25,992 nt of DNA, from positions 1 to 25,992 of IMG/VR virus record IMGVR_UViG_3300042879_001442; one strand, given 5' to 3'. The position numbers were made by a program, and so were the translations under genes. The notes below the pieces were generated by a model, which worked only from the letters and a program-made list of their open reading frames with translations, ran no database searches and was not told where the DNA came from. The DNA is from a virus. Positions within the stretch are counted from its first letter, which is position 1, and the number at the start of each line of letters is the position of its first letter. Shown piece by piece: positions 7,875 to 15,654 of the stretch.

Positions 7875-8198
7875 ATGGAAATTAAACTAAAAGATAAGAT
7901 TTACCCGATGACCTTCAACATGAACAGCCTAAAGGCAATCATGGCAGACGCAGGGATGGAAACGTTTGCAGAATTGCAATTTAGCGGCGACCTATTAAAG
8001 CAGCTAGATTTTGGATTATTGTGCGCGTTTCATGGAATTAATGAGGCGGCAGAATGTAACGGGCAGCCTAAGCCGTTTTTATTATTGGCGGATATTGGCA
8101 GACAGGTGCAGCGATTTACGGACTTGCTTCCAGCAATAAGCGCATTTAGTGAAAGCGCGAGCGAATTTTTTAAATCGGACGAAGCCGGGGGAAAGTAA
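7875..8198 (+). CDS. Tail assembly chaperone, gpG-like
   Basis: A 107-aa protein (MEIKLKDKIYPMTFNMNSLK...), mostly helical after a short beta N-terminus. In long-tailed phages, a short chaperone G and its frameshifted extension G-T always lie between the tail tube and tape measure genes and coat the tape measure during assembly. This gene is in that position and ends with an in-frame G GGA AAG slippery heptamer (8189-8195) one codon before its TAA (8196-8198). The start is ATG 7875 just after a TATATTTG promoter. The function is inferred from position, size and frameshift signal rather than from strong sequence similarity. Confidence 0.78.
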   Translation: MEIKLKDKIYPMTFNMNSLKAIMADAGMETFAELQFSGDLLKQLDFGLLCAFHGINEAAECNGQPKPFLLLADIGRQVQRFTDLLPAISAFSESASEFFKSDEAGGK

Positions 8199-8536
8199 AA
8201 GCCAAGGGCGAAGGCGCGCCGCTAACTTGGTTAATAATTGAGCGCATAGCGTTTGGCGAGATGTGCATGAATGAAATCGATTTTAAACGATGCACGCCGA
8301 GATATTTCCGAATCCGATTGCATGGCATGCGAGAGGCACAAATGCAGCAATACCGCAACGATTGGGAGCGCTGTAGATGGCAAACTTCGGTATTATTATC
8401 GCCACATAGTAAGCGGCCAATTGATCCGAAAAAACTGATTACATTCGATTGGGAGCGTAAGGAGTTAACAATAATCGAAGAGGTTGAAAAATATCGGAGT
8501 ATCTTTGAGAAGTTAACACCAATACCAACAGCATGA
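7875..8536 (+). CDS. Tail assembly chaperone G-T fusion made by -1 ribosomal frameshift
   Basis: At GGGAAAG 8189-8195 ribosomes can slip back one base and continue from GTA (8195) in the overlapping frame to TGA 8534-8536, giving a fusion of about 220 aa (107 from G plus 113). The overlapping frame is open from 8174, and its first ATG is not until 8261, so frameshifting explains it better than independent initiation. The heptamer and its register are the same as in lambda G/GT. The extension contains TPRYFRIRLHGMREAQMQQY and WERCRWQTSVLLSP, a pattern recalling T domains of other phages. It overlaps the next gene as ATGA. An internal start at 8261 remains possible as a by-product. Confidence 0.82.
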
Positions 8537-8937
8537 GCGCCGTAAAAGTAGCCTATAATATTTTAGCAAATAACGCGGCCTTGGGTTCCTATGTAAGCGA
8601 CAGAATTAATCCGCTTCGAATACCACAAGGCAGCGCGTTTCCTGCGATAGCTTACAACCTAGTAAGCATAATCCCAACGCCAACTAAGTCAGGCCACAGC
8701 CGCACAGATTTTGCGCGCGTTCAGGTAAGCATATTTGCGCCTACATATCAAAGTTGCAGCGAGGTGGCGGATGCGGTTCGCACAGCATTTGAGGCAGTGA
8801 CACTACCAGGGACATTTAACACGGTTAAAACGCAAACTATTGAGTTCGACGGGCAGCAGGAATTGACGGACGACGAAGCGGACTTCGCAGGCGTTTATCA
8901 AATATCTCAGGACTATTTAATTAATTACACACGATGA
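8533..8937 (+). CDS. DUF3168-like tail terminator / tail completion protein
   Basis: A 134-aa protein with the DUF3168 pattern: a helical start (VKVAYNILANNAALGSYVSDRI), then IPQGSAFPAIAYNLVS, a strand with DFARVQVSIFAPTYQSCSEVADAVRTAF, and a C-terminal DFAGVYQISQDYLI strand. The family includes the ring that caps the head-proximal end of the tail. Such genes usually come before the tail tube gene; here it lies after G-T and before the tape measure, a local rearrangement. The start overlaps the G-T stop as ATGA, and its own stop overlaps the tape measure ATG. Confidence 0.78.
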   Translation: MSAVKVAYNILANNAALGSYVSDRINPLRIPQGSAFPAIAYNLVSIIPTPTKSGHSRTDFARVQVSIFAPTYQSCSEVADAVRTAFEAVTLPGTFNTVKTQTIEFDGQQELTDDEADFAGVYQISQDYLINYTR

Positions 8938-10769
8938 GCAGGTTGAACGTAGCTATCGGAGCGGATATTACCGAACTAGAAAAAGGCTGGGGCAAAGCTA
9001 TTAAGCTTATCGCCGACGGCGGAAAAGAGATGTCAATAGACGTAGCAAAGGCCGCTAAAGATATTCAAGACCGATTAAACACGCTAGCGAATAGCAAGCC
9101 GACGGCTAGAGTTGTAAAGCAATTGCAAACTATGGCAATCGAAGCCCGTGCAATGGGGCCTGAGTTTGCTGCAATGGCTGACCAATTTGTAAAGGCCGCG
9201 GGTAAAATGCAGGACGAAATTGGCGACACGCGGGCGGAGATTGGATATTTTGCCAGCGACACGCGCAGGCTTGATGCGTTAATTGGTGGAGCGCAAGCAA
9301 TGGCCGCAGGGTTTGGAGTTGTCGAGGGTTCAATGGCTGCACTTGGGATTGAAAACGAGGATTTGCAGAAAACCATGGCTAAGCTTCAGGGGGTTATGGT
9401 GTTGTTAAATTCCTTGCAAACAATACAGAACGCATTGCAGGCCGAGAGCGCGCTAGTAGTGGGGGTAAAAACAGCCGCTCAAAAAGTTGAAACGTTTGTA
9501 ATGGGGCAGGCCACACTTGCCGCCCGTGCTTATAATGCTGCATTGGTAGCTACCGCCGCTGGTGCAGTCATTGCAGGTATTGCGGCTATTGCATATATAT
9601 TTAATAAGATAAGCAAGGAAACCCAGTACGCTTCAAAATACACAGACGAATTTTACGAATTACAGAAAAAGAAAGCCAAGGAAACTGGCGACGCAATACG
9701 GGCATTTGATGACGAAATAATTAACAGGCAAATAACCAACGCTAAGCGTAAAGGGTTAACGGATAAGGCGCTTCGTGACGCTGAGATAAAAGCCATAGAG
9801 GACACGATCGCATCACGGACTAAGCAACTTGGAGAGGAGAAAAAATACTCTGATAGATGGATAGAACTTAATAGCAATATTATTAATTTATCTAAGCGTA
9901 AAGAGGAATTAATTACCGAGAATATAGTAGACGCGCATAAGAAAAGAGCGGCGGCACTAGCGGAAGCGGCGGAAAAAGAAAAGGCAAAAATTCAAGAAAC
10001 TGTAGAGTTTGCGCATAAGGTTTACCAACAATTTGGAAGTAAAGCCTACAGCGCTATAATAAACGGATTCGGCCAAGCCGCCAGCACCACGCCGATAAAG
10101 CCGGAGGTAGTGAAAAGCATGGGGCTACAAATTACCAACAGCCTGCAGAAAGTCGAAAAGGAAATATCTAAGAAGCCCATACAGCTAAAAATACAAACGC
10201 AGACGGAATACACTAGTTTTATTAAGGACTTGGAGAATATGCGCAACGCAATAGACAGCGCGTTTGAGAGTTTGATTGAGGATAGTTTGACGGCGTTAGG
10301 TACTGCAATCGGAGAAATGATTGCAGGCGAACAGGGCGCGTTTGAAAAATTTGGTAAGGCCGCACTAGCTTCGATTGCTCAATTTATGAAGGCTTTTGGT
10401 TCGGCATTAATTACCACGGCAATTGCTTCGGATGCATTCCAAAAATTAATTCTGGCAAACCCTATGGCAGCCGCTGCGGCAGGTGTTGCGTTGGTTGCAG
10501 GTTCCGCGATAATTACAGCACAATTGAAGAAAGGACCTGAGTTTGAGAAATTTGCCGATGGTGGTATCGTTTACGGACCAACGCTCGGACTTATGGGAGA
10601 ATATCCAGGGGCTAGAAGTAACCCGGAAGTTATTGCGCCGTTGGATAAATTACGCGATTTAATTACACCAAGCGGAGGCGATGGCGGATTTATAGCAAGC
10701 ACGCATATTAGCGGCCGCGATTTGGCGATAGTTTTACACAGACATAACAACGATTACTCACGGGGATAA
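8934..10769 (+). CDS. Tail tape measure protein
   Basis: A 611-aa protein that sets tail length and is ejected with DNA. It shows long helical stretches with heptad-like Ala/Leu patterns (residues 30-190), a hydrophobic segment at 202-223, a second hydrophobic Ala-rich region at about 490-530, and a C-terminal FADGGIVYGPTLGLMGEYPG followed by NPEVIAPLDKL, a motif very common at the end of tape measures. No muralytic domain is evident. At roughly 0.15 nm per residue (general rule) the tail would be about 90 nm, short for a siphovirus. Its stop shares a base with the next ATG. Confidence 0.93.
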   Translation: MSRLNVAIGADITELEKGWGKAIKLIADGGKEMSIDVAKAAKDIQDRLNTLANSKPTARVVKQLQTMAIEARAMGPEFAAMADQFVKAAGKMQDEIGDTRAEIGYFASDTRRLDALIGGAQAMAAGFGVVEGSMAALGIENEDLQKTMAKLQGVMVLLNSLQTIQNALQAESALVVGVKTAAQKVETFVMGQATLAARAYNAALVATAAGAVIAGIAAIAYIFNKISKETQYASKYTDEFYELQKKKAKETGDAIRAFDDEIINRQITNAKRKGLTDKALRDAEIKAIEDTIASRTKQLGEEKKYSDRWIELNSNIINLSKRKEELITENIVDAHKKRAAALAEAAEKEKAKIQETVEFAHKVYQQFGSKAYSAIINGFGQAASTTPIKPEVVKSMGLQITNSLQKVEKEISKKPIQLKIQTQTEYTSFIKDLENMRNAIDSAFESLIEDSLTALGTAIGEMIAGEQGAFEKFGKAALASIAQFMKAFGSALITTAIASDAFQKLILANPMAAAAAGVALVAGSAIITAQLKKGPEFEKFADGGIVYGPTLGLMGEYPGARSNPEVIAPLDKLRDLITPSGGDGGFIASTHISGRDLAIVLHRHNNDYSRG

Positions 10770-13219
10770 TGGCACGGAAATACTACGGAAGCTTTAAAAG
10801 CATTAATAACATTACCTACAAGGTAGAGATACACGACGCGCCAACGGGCAGCACTACGGCAGGGACTGAGCTAAAACTAGCGACTGATGGATTTAGCCTA
10901 GAGCGCGACGGAGAGGGCAATAAGTGGTGGGATTCTCAAGTATTGGCTAGCCGTATAACCGCTGAATTTGTTATGCCAAATAGTACGGTACTATCGGATT
11001 TCCTTGCGTTGCAGACGGAGGCGGAAACCTACTGGACTATGGTAGTATGGCGTGGTAGTGATTTGTTTTTTGTAGGCCGTATTATTGCCGACCAAATGAC
11101 GCGACTACGCGAATCGTTGGACAGCAAGCCGATAATAAAACTAACCGCCGTAGACGGGTTGGAATTGTTAGACGGTTATAACGTGAAAAATAGCTGGTTT
11201 ACCTCCGACTATATTCAGGTAAACGTATTAGTCAGGAATTGCCTGCATGAATTGGACCTGCAGGACTATTGGCCGTACTTAGGTAAATCAGATTATTACC
11301 TATTTGATGCAATGAGCATGTATGCAGCCGATGCAACACGTAAGGGTTTTGATATGCTGCGAGTTAATATTAACACTTTCCTTGAGGATTACGATCCGTT
11401 TCAAGACGTGAAGGCAATTGACCTTGCAGCAAATTGGTATTACGATTTGAACATGATAACCTGCAAAGAAGCATTAGAGCAGGTGATGCAGATTTTTGGT
11501 TGTCGTTTTATTCACGCGGAGGGTGGCTATTGGTTCTACGATGCTTCGAGCTATAAGGATGTAACGCTTCCGTATCGCCGCTATAATTACACAGCCAACT
11601 ACCAAGGCACGGGAACGCTTACGCACAGGCAGCAACTTGGAACGCTACCAGCGCGGCCGCAATGGGCAGCTAAGCCGTCATTGTACTATCAGCCTGCTGT
11701 TAAATTATTGACAGTTGACACTGAGCGCATAAACGCCGCAACAGTATTTCGGACACGGCCAAACAAAAGCACGTCAGCACTAGAGGCAGAGTTTACAGAA
11801 ATTCCAACAGGCAGCACCCCCGACGCGGCACCCTTGAAAATCAAGGTAGTTGTTAAATCCAACTTCCCAGCGGTGCAGAATGATGCTCGCGTAGATTATG
11901 AATATAAATTAAAGATATGGCTTGAAGATGGATTGGGCGGTATTAAGATATTAAACGGCGACGGCTATTGGATAACAGCGACTAGCGTACCAAATGGAGT
12001 GGAGAAAGTTAGAGTTACGCAGATGCAAGGTAGTTGGGTGACGTATAAGTTTGAAATGCAATGCACCACACCGCCAGCAGGATTTAATATTTTGAAGGTA
12101 AAAATTGACAGCGTGCAAACGTTAATTAGCTTGCTGTATCAAAACAACTTACCCAAGTTATTGCGACCTGCAAAACAAACAAGCACATGGAGTACACCTG
12201 CGGCGTTTAACGTAAGCTATTGGGGCAGTATTCAGGTGGCATTTGCCGAAACTAGCGACTACCAAAATCCCGATTTTGTTTGGAATATTTCGGAAGATTT
12301 CACACCCAACACTAGTAATTCAGTAAACAGCACACAAGTGCAGATTAATCCTAAGTACTATTACAGCGGCAACAAATATGGAATAGGTAATATATGGGCT
12401 AACGATGGGACTAAGTACGTTATTGCGGATGAGTTCTATGGCGGTTGGGATTCGGTAACGAAAGGCACCGTCACTAAAATGTTAGGCGTGGGATTGTCGT
12501 CCTTATATGCGGACTTCATGCCCGTGGTTCGAGGTACCTGGATAGATTCAGGTAGCTACCATCTAATGAAATCCTTGTATTTTGATAACTATGTTTGGGT
12601 TTTAAACGGCGTATCGTTTAACCCAAGGTTTGACACGTGGGAGGGCGAATGGTTAGGAGTGGCTCCGGTGTACACCAATACCACAACGACAGGCGAGGGC
12701 TTGAGAATCAGTAACGAGCAGGGCGATATTTTGCGCGATCGTGTAAATTTGATTGAAACCCAAGTAAACAACTACCAATCTGCAATAAGCCACCAACCTG
12801 CAACGTTTTTGGAATACCTGGTTAACGAAGCCGACGGCGCACCAACAGCGCAGCCAACGCAGAATATAATATGGGAAACGCAGTTAAGATATGACGACAG
12901 CACCGAGCAAGTTGTTTGGCACCTGCAGGAACATGGCGCACCAATCAGTTACACAGTTGGGACGCATACGCTTACGAATGGTTACGAGCTTGTTATTTGC
13001 GATTCTCAGGACGGCAACGTGGTAGTAAATTTACCCGATGCTGACGAATCGCGTGGAAAGAAATATATATTTATTAAGACAAACAGCAACCATACTGTAA
13101 CTATTGACGCCGGAACGTTCCTAATAAACGACAGCGCCACCACTACGATTAGCAGTAAGTACGAGAGCAAAACAGTTATGAGCGACGGAAGCAAATGGTT
13201 TATAGTTGGCAAGGTATAG
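10769..13219 (+). CDS. Large tail tip / baseplate protein with C-terminal fibre-type beta domain
   Basis: An 816-aa protein in the place of the distal tail or tail-associated hub protein. The first ~110 residues are beta rich (KYYGSFKSINNITYKVEIHD), then come segments such as SKPIIKLTAVDGLELLDGYN and CKEALEQVMQIFGCRFIHAE, seen in tail hub-like proteins of Bacteroidota phages. The middle is mixed beta. Residues 737-816 form a separate module with VVVNLPDADESRGKKYIFIK, TIDAGT and SDGSKWFIVGKV, a repeat-like beta motif common at the end of phage fibres and spikes. It seems to combine hub and fibre-anchor functions. The TAATG junction with the tape measure is tight. The exact family is uncertain. 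Confidence 0.8.
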   Translation: MARKYYGSFKSINNITYKVEIHDAPTGSTTAGTELKLATDGFSLERDGEGNKWWDSQVLASRITAEFVMPNSTVLSDFLALQTEAETYWTMVVWRGSDLFFVGRIIADQMTRLRESLDSKPIIKLTAVDGLELLDGYNVKNSWFTSDYIQVNVLVRNCLHELDLQDYWPYLGKSDYYLFDAMSMYAADATRKGFDMLRVNINTFLEDYDPFQDVKAIDLAANWYYDLNMITCKEALEQVMQIFGCRFIHAEGGYWFYDASSYKDVTLPYRRYNYTANYQGTGTLTHRQQLGTLPARPQWAAKPSLYYQPAVKLLTVDTERINAATVFRTRPNKSTSALEAEFTEIPTGSTPDAAPLKIKVVVKSNFPAVQNDARVDYEYKLKIWLEDGLGGIKILNGDGYWITATSVPNGVEKVRVTQMQGSWVTYKFEMQCTTPPAGFNILKVKIDSVQTLISLLYQNNLPKLLRPAKQTSTWSTPAAFNVSYWGSIQVAFAETSDYQNPDFVWNISEDFTPNTSNSVNSTQVQINPKYYYSGNKYGIGNIWANDGTKYVIADEFYGGWDSVTKGTVTKMLGVGLSSLYADFMPVVRGTWIDSGSYHLMKSLYFDNYVWVLNGVSFNPRFDTWEGEWLGVAPVYTNTTTTGEGLRISNEQGDILRDRVNLIETQVNNYQSAISHQPATFLEYLVNEADGAPTAQPTQNIIWETQLRYDDSTEQVVWHLQEHGAPISYTVGTHTLTNGYELVICDSQDGNVVVNLPDADESRGKKYIFIKTNSNHTVTIDAGTFLINDSATTTISSKYESKTVMSDGSKWFIVGKV

Positions 13220-13248
13220 TTGTTAACTTATGTATTTTTTATTTGTAT

Positions 13249-13256
13249 TATATTTG
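13249..13256 (+). promoter_or_regulatory. Bacteroidota -7 promoter element for the fibre and lysis genes
   Basis: TATATTTG matches TAnnTTTG and ends 5 nt before the ATG at 13262. It lies in a short AT-rich gap (13220-13261). The nearest upstream TTG is about 26 nt away, longer than the usual 17-23 spacer, so strength is uncertain. Confidence 0.6.
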
Positions 13257-13261
13257 AAATT

Positions 13262-13543
13262 ATGAGCAATCCTAGTGCAGATATCGCCGTTGGCGGTCAA
13301 GGTTTTAAATATCACGGCGCAGAAACCGTAACCAATGTTACATACGATTCATTAGTTGTACATGTTGACTGCGTTTTTACTTCTTTTACTGTAAAAGGGA
13401 ATAACGAAGCAAGTGGCACTAACGTATTAACTGCGCGCGGCCTTTCTGGAATAACAATAAAAGCAGGTACATTCTTACCAGCAGGTAAGGGGTTTGAAAT
13501 TACCGGATTTGTAATATCTTCAGGATCTGTAATAGCTTATTAA
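13262..13543 (+). CDS. Small beta-rich virion-type protein
   Basis: A 93-aa protein; I chose ATG 13262 because it follows a TATATTTG element, while the open frame upstream is only the promoter region. It has Gly-rich beta strands, with VDCVFTSFTVKGNN, the stretch ITIKAGTFLPAGKGFEITGF and a final SSGSVIAY. A similar short pattern ('G..i.ag....g.f..i...sGsviaY') is found in small proteins located between tail and fibre genes of Bacteroidota phages. It may be a trimeric adaptor or a fibre-associated protein. The function is not established from sequence. The fibre gene starts 1 nt after its stop. Confidence 0.65.
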   Translation: MSNPSADIAVGGQGFKYHGAETVTNVTYDSLVVHVDCVFTSFTVKGNNEASGTNVLTARGLSGITIKAGTFLPAGKGFEITGFVISSGSVIAY

Positions 13544-13544
13544 T

Positions 13545-14912
13545 ATGCCACTAATAGGCGTTGGCGTAGGTTTAAATCGCCAAAGATATGGGCAATTTCA
13601 AAACGGTTATTCATCCCGTGTGATTGCCGATGGTGGAACTATTGAGTCGTTGGAATGCGTAGCGGCTGCATCATCATTGTTGCAATCTGCATCCTTGTTA
13701 TTAATACCCAGTGGGTACAAAGCGGGGGTTGCCTATGCCGAACTACCCGCCACTGGCAATGGAGATTTAACTTGGTCAAGGAATAGTGTAGCCAATAGAA
13801 CGCAGAGCGATGGAACTATTGCCCAAGTTGCGGCTAACGTACCACGTTTATCCTATATGTACGGCAGTTGCCCCGCATTGTTGTTAGAACCGCAGAGAAC
13901 GAATAGTTTGCGTAATAGTACTATGCAGGGTGCGAGTACTTCACCAAGTACTTTGCCTACGAACTGGGCAATAGCAGGTGGTGGATTAACAGGAACTGTT
14001 GTTGGCGTTGGAACTGAAAATGGATTGCCTTACATTGATGTACAATTTAGTGGAACTGCAATATCTACAAGTAGTCAAATTAGATTTGAATCCCTAACAC
14101 AAATTGTTGCATCCAACGGGCAAACTTGGACAAGTTCATTTTGGATTAAAGAAATTGCTGCACCTACACCTGCTAATTCATTAGCAAATACAATGCAAGA
14201 GAGAGATAGTTTGGGTGTTAATCTGGCTACCACTACCCAAACAATTACAATATCATCAACTCTAACTCGAAATATATTTACAAGAACCAATACTAACGCT
14301 TCAACGGCACGAATAAATAATGCGATTAATGCATTTGTAACCATCGGCAACGCTTACGATTTCACTATACGCATAGCAGCACCACAATTAGAACTTGGTG
14401 CATACGCAACAACTTGGATAGATACAACCAATGCCGCAGCAACACGATTGGCAGATTCATTCACCCGCAACAACATCTACACCAATGGGCTAATCTCTGC
14501 AAGTGGTGGTACTTGGTATGTGGAGTTGAGGAATAATGTGGCGTATACGAGGGATGCAAGTAATAATACTGTATGGATTGGTGATACTAATAATGGTACG
14601 TCAAATTCGTTGGTATTGCGTAGTGATACCACAACTTCAGCAATTCGATTGCAAATTATAAAGTTTATTGCAGGCACTCAAGTGTCACTTTTTAGCACAA
14701 CAACAAGTACAGTTAAAATTGCAATAAAATGGAACGGCACAACTGCGGATGTTTTTGTTAATGGGGTTAAGCAAGTTAGTGCAACTGCATTTACAACAAC
14801 AATAATGGAATTTCTTGCTGCGAGTGGACAACAAGTACCAACATTCATCCAAACAATGGCACTATACCCAACGCCTTTAAGTGATGCAGATTGCACAGCC
14901 TTAACAACATAA
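13545..14912 (+). CDS. Receptor-binding / tail fibre protein with lectin-like (ConA-type) domain
   Basis: A 455-aa protein, Ser/Thr/Asn-rich and beta rich. Residues about 65-120 carry the phage fibre pattern LTWSRNSVANRTQSDGTIAQ, VPRLSYM, then CPALLLEPQRTNSLRNS, seen in many phage spike and fibre proteins. The following ~170 residues resemble a carbohydrate-binding jelly roll (SSFWIK, PQLELGAYATTWI). The C-terminal part (TWYVELRN...VKIAIKWNGTTADVFVNGVKQ) looks like a second concanavalin A-like domain and ends in ALYPTPLSDADCTALTT, a common lectin-fold ending. Codons are more AT-ending (AAT, ACA, GGA) than the neighbouring tail genes, as expected for an exchanged host-range gene. The receptor is probably a surface glycan (inference). 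Confidence 0.82.
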   Translation: MPLIGVGVGLNRQRYGQFQNGYSSRVIADGGTIESLECVAAASSLLQSASLLLIPSGYKAGVAYAELPATGNGDLTWSRNSVANRTQSDGTIAQVAANVPRLSYMYGSCPALLLEPQRTNSLRNSTMQGASTSPSTLPTNWAIAGGGLTGTVVGVGTENGLPYIDVQFSGTAISTSSQIRFESLTQIVASNGQTWTSSFWIKEIAAPTPANSLANTMQERDSLGVNLATTTQTITISSTLTRNIFTRTNTNASTARINNAINAFVTIGNAYDFTIRIAAPQLELGAYATTWIDTTNAAATRLADSFTRNNIYTNGLISASGGTWYVELRNNVAYTRDASNNTVWIGDTNNGTSNSLVLRSDTTTSAIRLQIIKFIAGTQVSLFSTTTSTVKIAIKWNGTTADVFVNGVKQVSATAFTTTIMEFLAASGQQVPTFIQTMALYPTPLSDADCTALTT

Positions 14913-14916
14913 CAAT

Positions 14917-15180
14917 ATGATATTTGCAAAATTTGAATTACCGCAAGACAAGTGGGAAGAAATCAAACCCACATTAGAGAATTGTCACATCGTTGAATTA
15001 GGGGTGATTAATACATTGTTTGCCGTTGATATTTTATTTGATGGTGAACTAAACGATGATTTATTGATTTACGAGGTATTCCCCGAACCTTGCGGCATAC
15101 ACACATTTTTAGGAATGGAAGATTTATACCAAGAACGATTTAACGATTTTAACCCGATTATTACCGATGAAACACCTTGA
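14917..15180 (+). CDS. Small acidic protein of unknown function after the fibre gene
   Basis: An 87-aa acidic protein with pattern HIVELGVINTLFAVDILFDG and LIYEVFPEPCGIHTFLG, similar in style to small proteins commonly found after lectin-type fibres in Bacteroidota phages. No signal peptide or membrane segment. Its place suggests a fibre assembly chaperone or a small accessory protein, but there is no direct support. Its last codons overlap the next ATG (15167) by 14 nt. Confidence 0.7.
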   Translation: MIFAKFELPQDKWEEIKPTLENCHIVELGVINTLFAVDILFDGELNDDLLIYEVFPEPCGIHTFLGMEDLYQERFNDFNPIITDETP

Positions 15181-15361
15181 TAACGACACCACCGCAGCCA
15201 TTGCCACAGGAATAAGTGGAAGTGCTACGATAATACATTTCTCTCAAACTTGGCAGCCAGTAGCAGCGTTTGTACTTGCCATTGTCGGCATAGTATCGGG
15301 AATGTTTGCGATTATCTATTACGCACGTAAGATTAAGCAATTAAATGGCAAAAACAAATAA
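15167..15361 (+). CDS. Small membrane protein, holin candidate
   Basis: A 64-aa protein with a moderately hydrophobic segment at residues 10-25 and a strong membrane segment at 32-52 (AAFVLAIVGIVSGMFAIIYY), followed by a basic tail RKIKQLNGKNK. Size, topology and the position two genes before the putative cell-wall enzyme suit a holin or pinholin. Holins have no conserved sequence, so this is inference from context. The next small gene (15345) overlaps its 3' end by 17 nt. Confidence 0.65.
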   Translation: MKHLDNDTTAAIATGISGSATIIHFSQTWQPVAAFVLAIVGIVSGMFAIIYYARKIKQLNGKNK

Positions 15362-15473
15362 ATCTGTAGCTAGTACGTTTAGGGCTAAGCCGCGCAAGAA
15401 ATTAGGCAGACATAAAAAACACGCGAATAAACATGAATCAAGCAAACCATACCAAGGCCAAGGCAAGCGTTAA
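15345..15473 (+). CDS. Small basic phage peptide ending in PYQGQGKR
   Basis: A 42-aa reading frame from ATG 15345 to TAA 15471-15473: very basic, with KPRKKLGRHKKHANKH and the C-terminal KPYQGQGKR. Short Lys/Arg/His peptides with a YxGQG(R/K) end recur near the lysis genes of Bacteroidota phages as I recall them, which is the main reason to call it a gene. It overlaps both neighbours (17 nt upstream, 41 nt downstream), so it is easily missed. Function unknown; the charge suggests nucleic acid or membrane/wall binding. Confidence 0.7.
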   Translation: MAKTNKSVASTFRAKPRKKLGRHKKHANKHESSKPYQGQGKR

Positions 15474-15654
15474 AGGTTACGCCAAGCCAACGCCTGCAAA
15501 GTGGCGCAAAATAGGCGACGGCCTGCTATTATTATCTACCACGCTAGCAGCGTTAAATATTACGCACCCAACGCTGGCTATAGGTATTCAAGTGACGGGG
15601 GTAATCGGTAAGTTTTTAACAAACTTCTTTTATGAGGACACCGCGGCGCAGTGA
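15433..15654 (+). CDS. Small membrane protein, second holin candidate
   Basis: A 73-aa protein: a basic N-terminal 25 residues, then the pattern KPTPAKWRKIGDGLLLLSTT, a hydrophobic segment at about 29-45, a short polar turn (NITHPT), a second hydrophobic segment at 47-66, and a C-terminal FYEDTAAQ. The 'TPxKWRKIGDxLL' start followed by two membrane spans and GKFLTNFF is familiar from small proteins in lysis modules of Bacteroidota phages. Together with the 64-aa protein it could form a holin/antiholin pair. The only in-frame ATG is 15433. Its end overlaps the next gene by 23 nt. Confidence 0.7.
   Translation: MNQANHTKAKASVKGYAKPTPAKWRKIGDGLLLLSTTLAALNITHPTLAIGIQVTGVIGKFLTNFFYEDTAAQ

Noticed and set aside
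8261-8536. Independent gene starting at ATG 8261
   Set aside because: The same frame is open back to 8174 and joined to G by a perfect lambda-type slippery heptamer, so the fusion is the better explanation.
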